Source of the DNA: Planctomycetota bacterium
GTDB taxonomy: Bacteria; Planctomycetota; Planctomycetia; Pirellulales; Thermoguttaceae
Reading direction: 5' to 3'
DNA: 15,447 bases
NCBI GenBank assembly: GCA_013202535.1
Contig: JABMRP010000617.1
Coordinates: 1 to 15,447 of the forward strand
Below the pieces are notes generated by a model. The model did no database searches and was not told the DNA's origin. It saw nothing but the letters and a program-made list of their open reading frames with translations. Positions 13,238 to 15,447 of the stretch are shown one piece after another. Every line of letters begins with the position of its first letter. The first letter of the stretch is position 1. A program made the translations under genes and the position numbers.

Positions 13238-15447
13238 TCATTCCTCCGGCCATGCCGACTTCAGTTCGTTGACAACTAACGAGGTAATCCACACTTCTTT
13301 GTTCGCGGAAATGGAAAGCGAATAGTCCCGCGGAATCTCGAACTCGTAGGCGCAGGCAACCGTTGCTCCTTCGTTGGCGTAGAGTTCCAGCGATGCCCGA
13401 TCGGCCAGAACTCGAAGCTTGACTCTGCCGTCGATGAGCGGTGCCGGACATGACTTCCCGTTGAAGCTGAAACACTTCACTTCCCGCACGCCGGTCGAAG
13501 TCCTCAGCTTCATCAAGTTTCCGTACGTAATCTTCACGCCGCGGACCGTCAGGTCGACCACGCCGTCGTCGCCGGGGGCAAACTCGACGGACAGATCGAC
13601 CAACTCGGGCTTCAGTTCCGAGAGGGCCCGGTTCGCCGTTTCGACAGTGAGATCGCTCAGTGCGTGGGTTTTCTGGTACAGGCTCTTAATCTCCGGAACC
13701 GGCCAGCGGAAAAGGCGGATTCCTTCGGATGTCGTCCGCAACGTCAAGTCGGTCGGGAAAGCCATCTGCTGGTTGAACGGCATCCCCTGGACAAGAAACG
13801 GGCACTCCTGACGCCGATCGTTCATCCAGCCAATCTGAACGACGCGCCCGTCGGGGCCGTTGTTGAAAGTTTGCGCCGCGTAGAATCCCCGGCCGAAGTC
13901 GCCTCGCATCGTCTCGCCATCGGTCACGAAACTCGTCCCGTCGAAATGTCCGATTTCGTAGTCGAAGCTGGCGTCGGCAATCACCCATTTCATGTTGTTT
14001 CCGTCGCCATCCACCGGGAGTTGAAACAGGTCGATGCATTCCGCGGCCCAATTGCGGCGAATGTCCCCGGCCTTGGCCCAATCGACGAGGTTCTCCGATT
14101 CGAAGATCCGGATGATTCGCTCCTTGCCACCAAGGATCAGAATCATCTTCCACCGATTTCGGGCCTCGTCCCAGAACACTTTGGGATCGCGCTCACCTCT
14201 CATGACGCCCTGATTGCCAACGACGGGTTCTCCCTTGTTGTGCAGCGTGTAAGTACGACCGCGATCGGTGCTGTACGCCATGGCCTGGAAGAAGCCGTCC
14301 TTCCAGGTCGTGGTGAAGAAGGCCACCAGGGTCTTCGTGTCGCCGACCTGCCGGCCGAGGCTGTTGTCGTGATCAACGACCGCGGTCCCGGACCAGATGG
14401 CCCCCTTGTCGTAGGGCAAGATGGCATGCGGGAGTTGTTCCCAATGCACCATGTCGGTACTGACGGCGTGTCCCCACGACTTGGGGCCGCGATTCACGCC
14501 GAGGGCGCAGTGTTGAAAATACAGATGCCACTCGCCGTCGTGGTAGACCATCCCGTTGGGGTCGTTGATCCAGTTCTTCCGAGAGGTGAAATGAAATTGC
14601 GGGCGCAGCTTCTGGTCGTATCCGACGTCACCGTACGACGCGAAAGTGCGATGCGCCGGATCCATTTCTCCCGGCTCAAGCGGAGACGGGGCCCTAATGG
14701 TTGGTGCCGGTCTGGCGGCGGCCTTTTGCAGTGCCGCAGGTAGCGAGGGCGGCATGGGCCGGTTCGACTGGAAAATGTGATCCACGACGGTGTGTCCCCA
14801 ACCTCCGTCGTGGTGATCGACGATTTCGAGCGTCGCCTTCTTCCCGGCCAACTCAGAAACGTCCCACGACCGCCAGTCCATGATTTCGTGATTGGTCGAG
14901 TTCTTCAACGCCCGCCCGGTCGCGGCGCGAACCGTCTTTCCGTCGATGACAAGATGGAGGCCGGTCTTGCCCGGATGGTGGCCTCCGCCGATGAGAAAGT
15001 TGAGATACTTGCCCGTAATAGTGACCGGGGGTGATGTCAGGGTGCCGGTCGTCTGGTCGCCATTGAGGTAGCTGTTCGCCAGTCCCTTGCCGAGATATCC
15101 GGTGGCCTTGTTACGATGCGTCCCAACTCGGGCGGGGCGATCACCAAAGGCCGTGCCGGCGGTGGTCCAGTCGCCGTAGTCTTCGCCCTCGAAATCGGCG
15201 ATGAGGATGTCGTCCGTCGCGGGCGTGTAGGCGGCGGGAGTGACGTCGAATCGACCCGTGGGTCGGCCATTGGATCGGGGATTGGTTGCCACCGCCGGGT
15301 TGATGTTTGCGCTGGCCGCCCGCACGTCGGGCATTCCCATAAACTGGCGGAGGCGCGGCAGCTTGCCCGGCTCGGAGATGATGGGCTTGGCGTCCTCGAC
15401 GAAAGCGGCGGGACGGGTGTCGGCCGCGATCCGCTCGGCGTGCGCGG
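13238..15447 (-). CDS. GH32 beta-fructosidase/levanase-like enzyme, N-terminus beyond the window
   Basis: At least 736 codons, open to the right edge; ATG 15340 is in frame but the codons before it (ERIAADTRPAAFVEDAKP) look coding, so the start is probably outside. After a linker, about 15210-14760 encodes a beta-sandwich (ILIADFEGEDYGDW, GGWGHTVVDHI) typical of planctomycete GH32 enzymes. The five-bladed propeller carries all three catalytic acids: NWINDPNG (nucleophile Asp at 14563..14561), ERDPK (transition-state Asp at 14188..14186) and AAECIDLF (acid/base Glu at 14041..14039). The C-terminal beta-sandwich ends in LKSAWPEE. The enzyme should hydrolyse beta-fructosidic bonds in sucrose, inulin or levan; sequence alone does not separate these. 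The gene is convergent with the hydrolase gene. The upstream piece could be the tail of another domain fused to it. Confidence 0.93.
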   Translation of the reverse strand, partial: AHAERIAADTRPAAFVEDAKPIISEPGKLPRLRQFMGMPDVRAASANINPAVATNPRSNGRPTGRFDVTPAAYTPATDDILIADFEGEDYGDWTTAGTAFGDRPARVGTHRNKATGYLGKGLANSYLNGDQTTGTLTSPPVTITGKYLNFLIGGGHHPGKTGLHLVIDGKTVRAATGRALKNSTNHEIMDWRSWDVSELAGKKATLEIVDHHDGGWGHTVVDHIFQSNRPMPPSLPAALQKAAARPAPTIRAPSPLEPGEMDPAHRTFASYGDVGYDQKLRPQFHFTSRKNWINDPNGMVYHDGEWHLYFQHCALGVNRGPKSWGHAVSTDMVHWEQLPHAILPYDKGAIWSGTAVVDHDNSLGRQVGDTKTLVAFFTTTWKDGFFQAMAYSTDRGRTYTLHNKGEPVVGNQGVMRGERDPKVFWDEARNRWKMILILGGKERIIRIFESENLVDWAKAGDIRRNWAAECIDLFQLPVDGDGNNMKWVIADASFDYEIGHFDGTSFVTDGETMRGDFGRGFYAAQTFNNGPDGRVVQIGWMNDRRQECPFLVQGMPFNQQMAFPTDLTLRTTSEGIRLFRWPVPEIKSLYQKTHALSDLTVETANRALSELKPELVDLSVEFAPGDDGVVDLTVRGVKITYGNLMKLRTSTGVREVKCFSFNGKSCPAPLIDGRVKLRVLADRASLELYANEGATVACAYEFEIPRDYSLSISANKEVWITSLVVNELKSAWPEE

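Noticed and set aside
13664..14743. 359-codon plus-strand open frame
   Set aside because: Antisense to the GH32 catalytic propeller.
1..15447. CRISPR array or complete insertion sequence
   Set aside because: No regularly spaced repeats, no transposase and no terminal inverted repeats were seen.

Overview
The window looks like Planctomycetota (Pirellulales-type) chromosome, probably an environmental genome. The grounds are qualitative: GC-rich DNA, two formylglycine sulfatases within 4 kb, an ECF-type sigma factor whose gene overlaps that of a membrane Ser/Thr kinase, a secreted PEGA / heavy-metal-binding / SecD-head fusion protein, and a GH32 enzyme with the N-terminal beta-sandwich often seen in this phylum. 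No 16S rRNA or other phylogenetic marker is present, so the assignment is inference.

Layout. (1) Positions 1-2882, all minus strand, are the end of an integrative element. In transcription order they hold a small protein with four cysteines and an RNA-polymerase alpha-CTD-like helix-hairpin-helix, a 69-residue HTH regulator, a basic SAP/Rho-N-like protein, and a tyrosine-recombinase-family integrase. The integrase frame has no stop before it enters a tRNA-Ser(UGA) gene cut by the left edge. It keeps the catalytic R, K, H-x-x-R and H, but phenylalanine sits where the nucleophilic tyrosine should be. (2) Positions 3166-7881 are a divergent envelope/signalling locus: an exported 851-residue multidomain protein on the minus strand, and on the plus strand a sigma factor and Ser/Thr kinase pair behind a recognisable -35/-10. 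The kinase and the exported protein both carry a PEGA-like domain expected outside the cytoplasm. The last ~40 codons of the exported protein look frame-shifted. (3) Positions 8037-15447 are a glycan-degradation region: a hairpin between convergent genes, two exported sulfatases (minus), two truncated gene ends (plus; a PQQ-type beta-propeller tail and a sialate O-acetylesterase C-terminus), an intact alpha/beta-hydrolase with a lipobox (plus), a tiny EF-hand remnant, and a GH32 beta-fructosidase-like enzyme (minus) that runs off the right edge.

Working together (inference). Sulfatases, a GH32 hydrolase and a secreted esterase fit stepwise removal of sulfate, acyl and glycosyl groups from a complex glycan. 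The gene fragments between them show that this part has been rearranged. The sigma/kinase pair could sense envelope or glycan state and control the divergent secreted protein or nearby genes, but nothing in the sequence proves that link.
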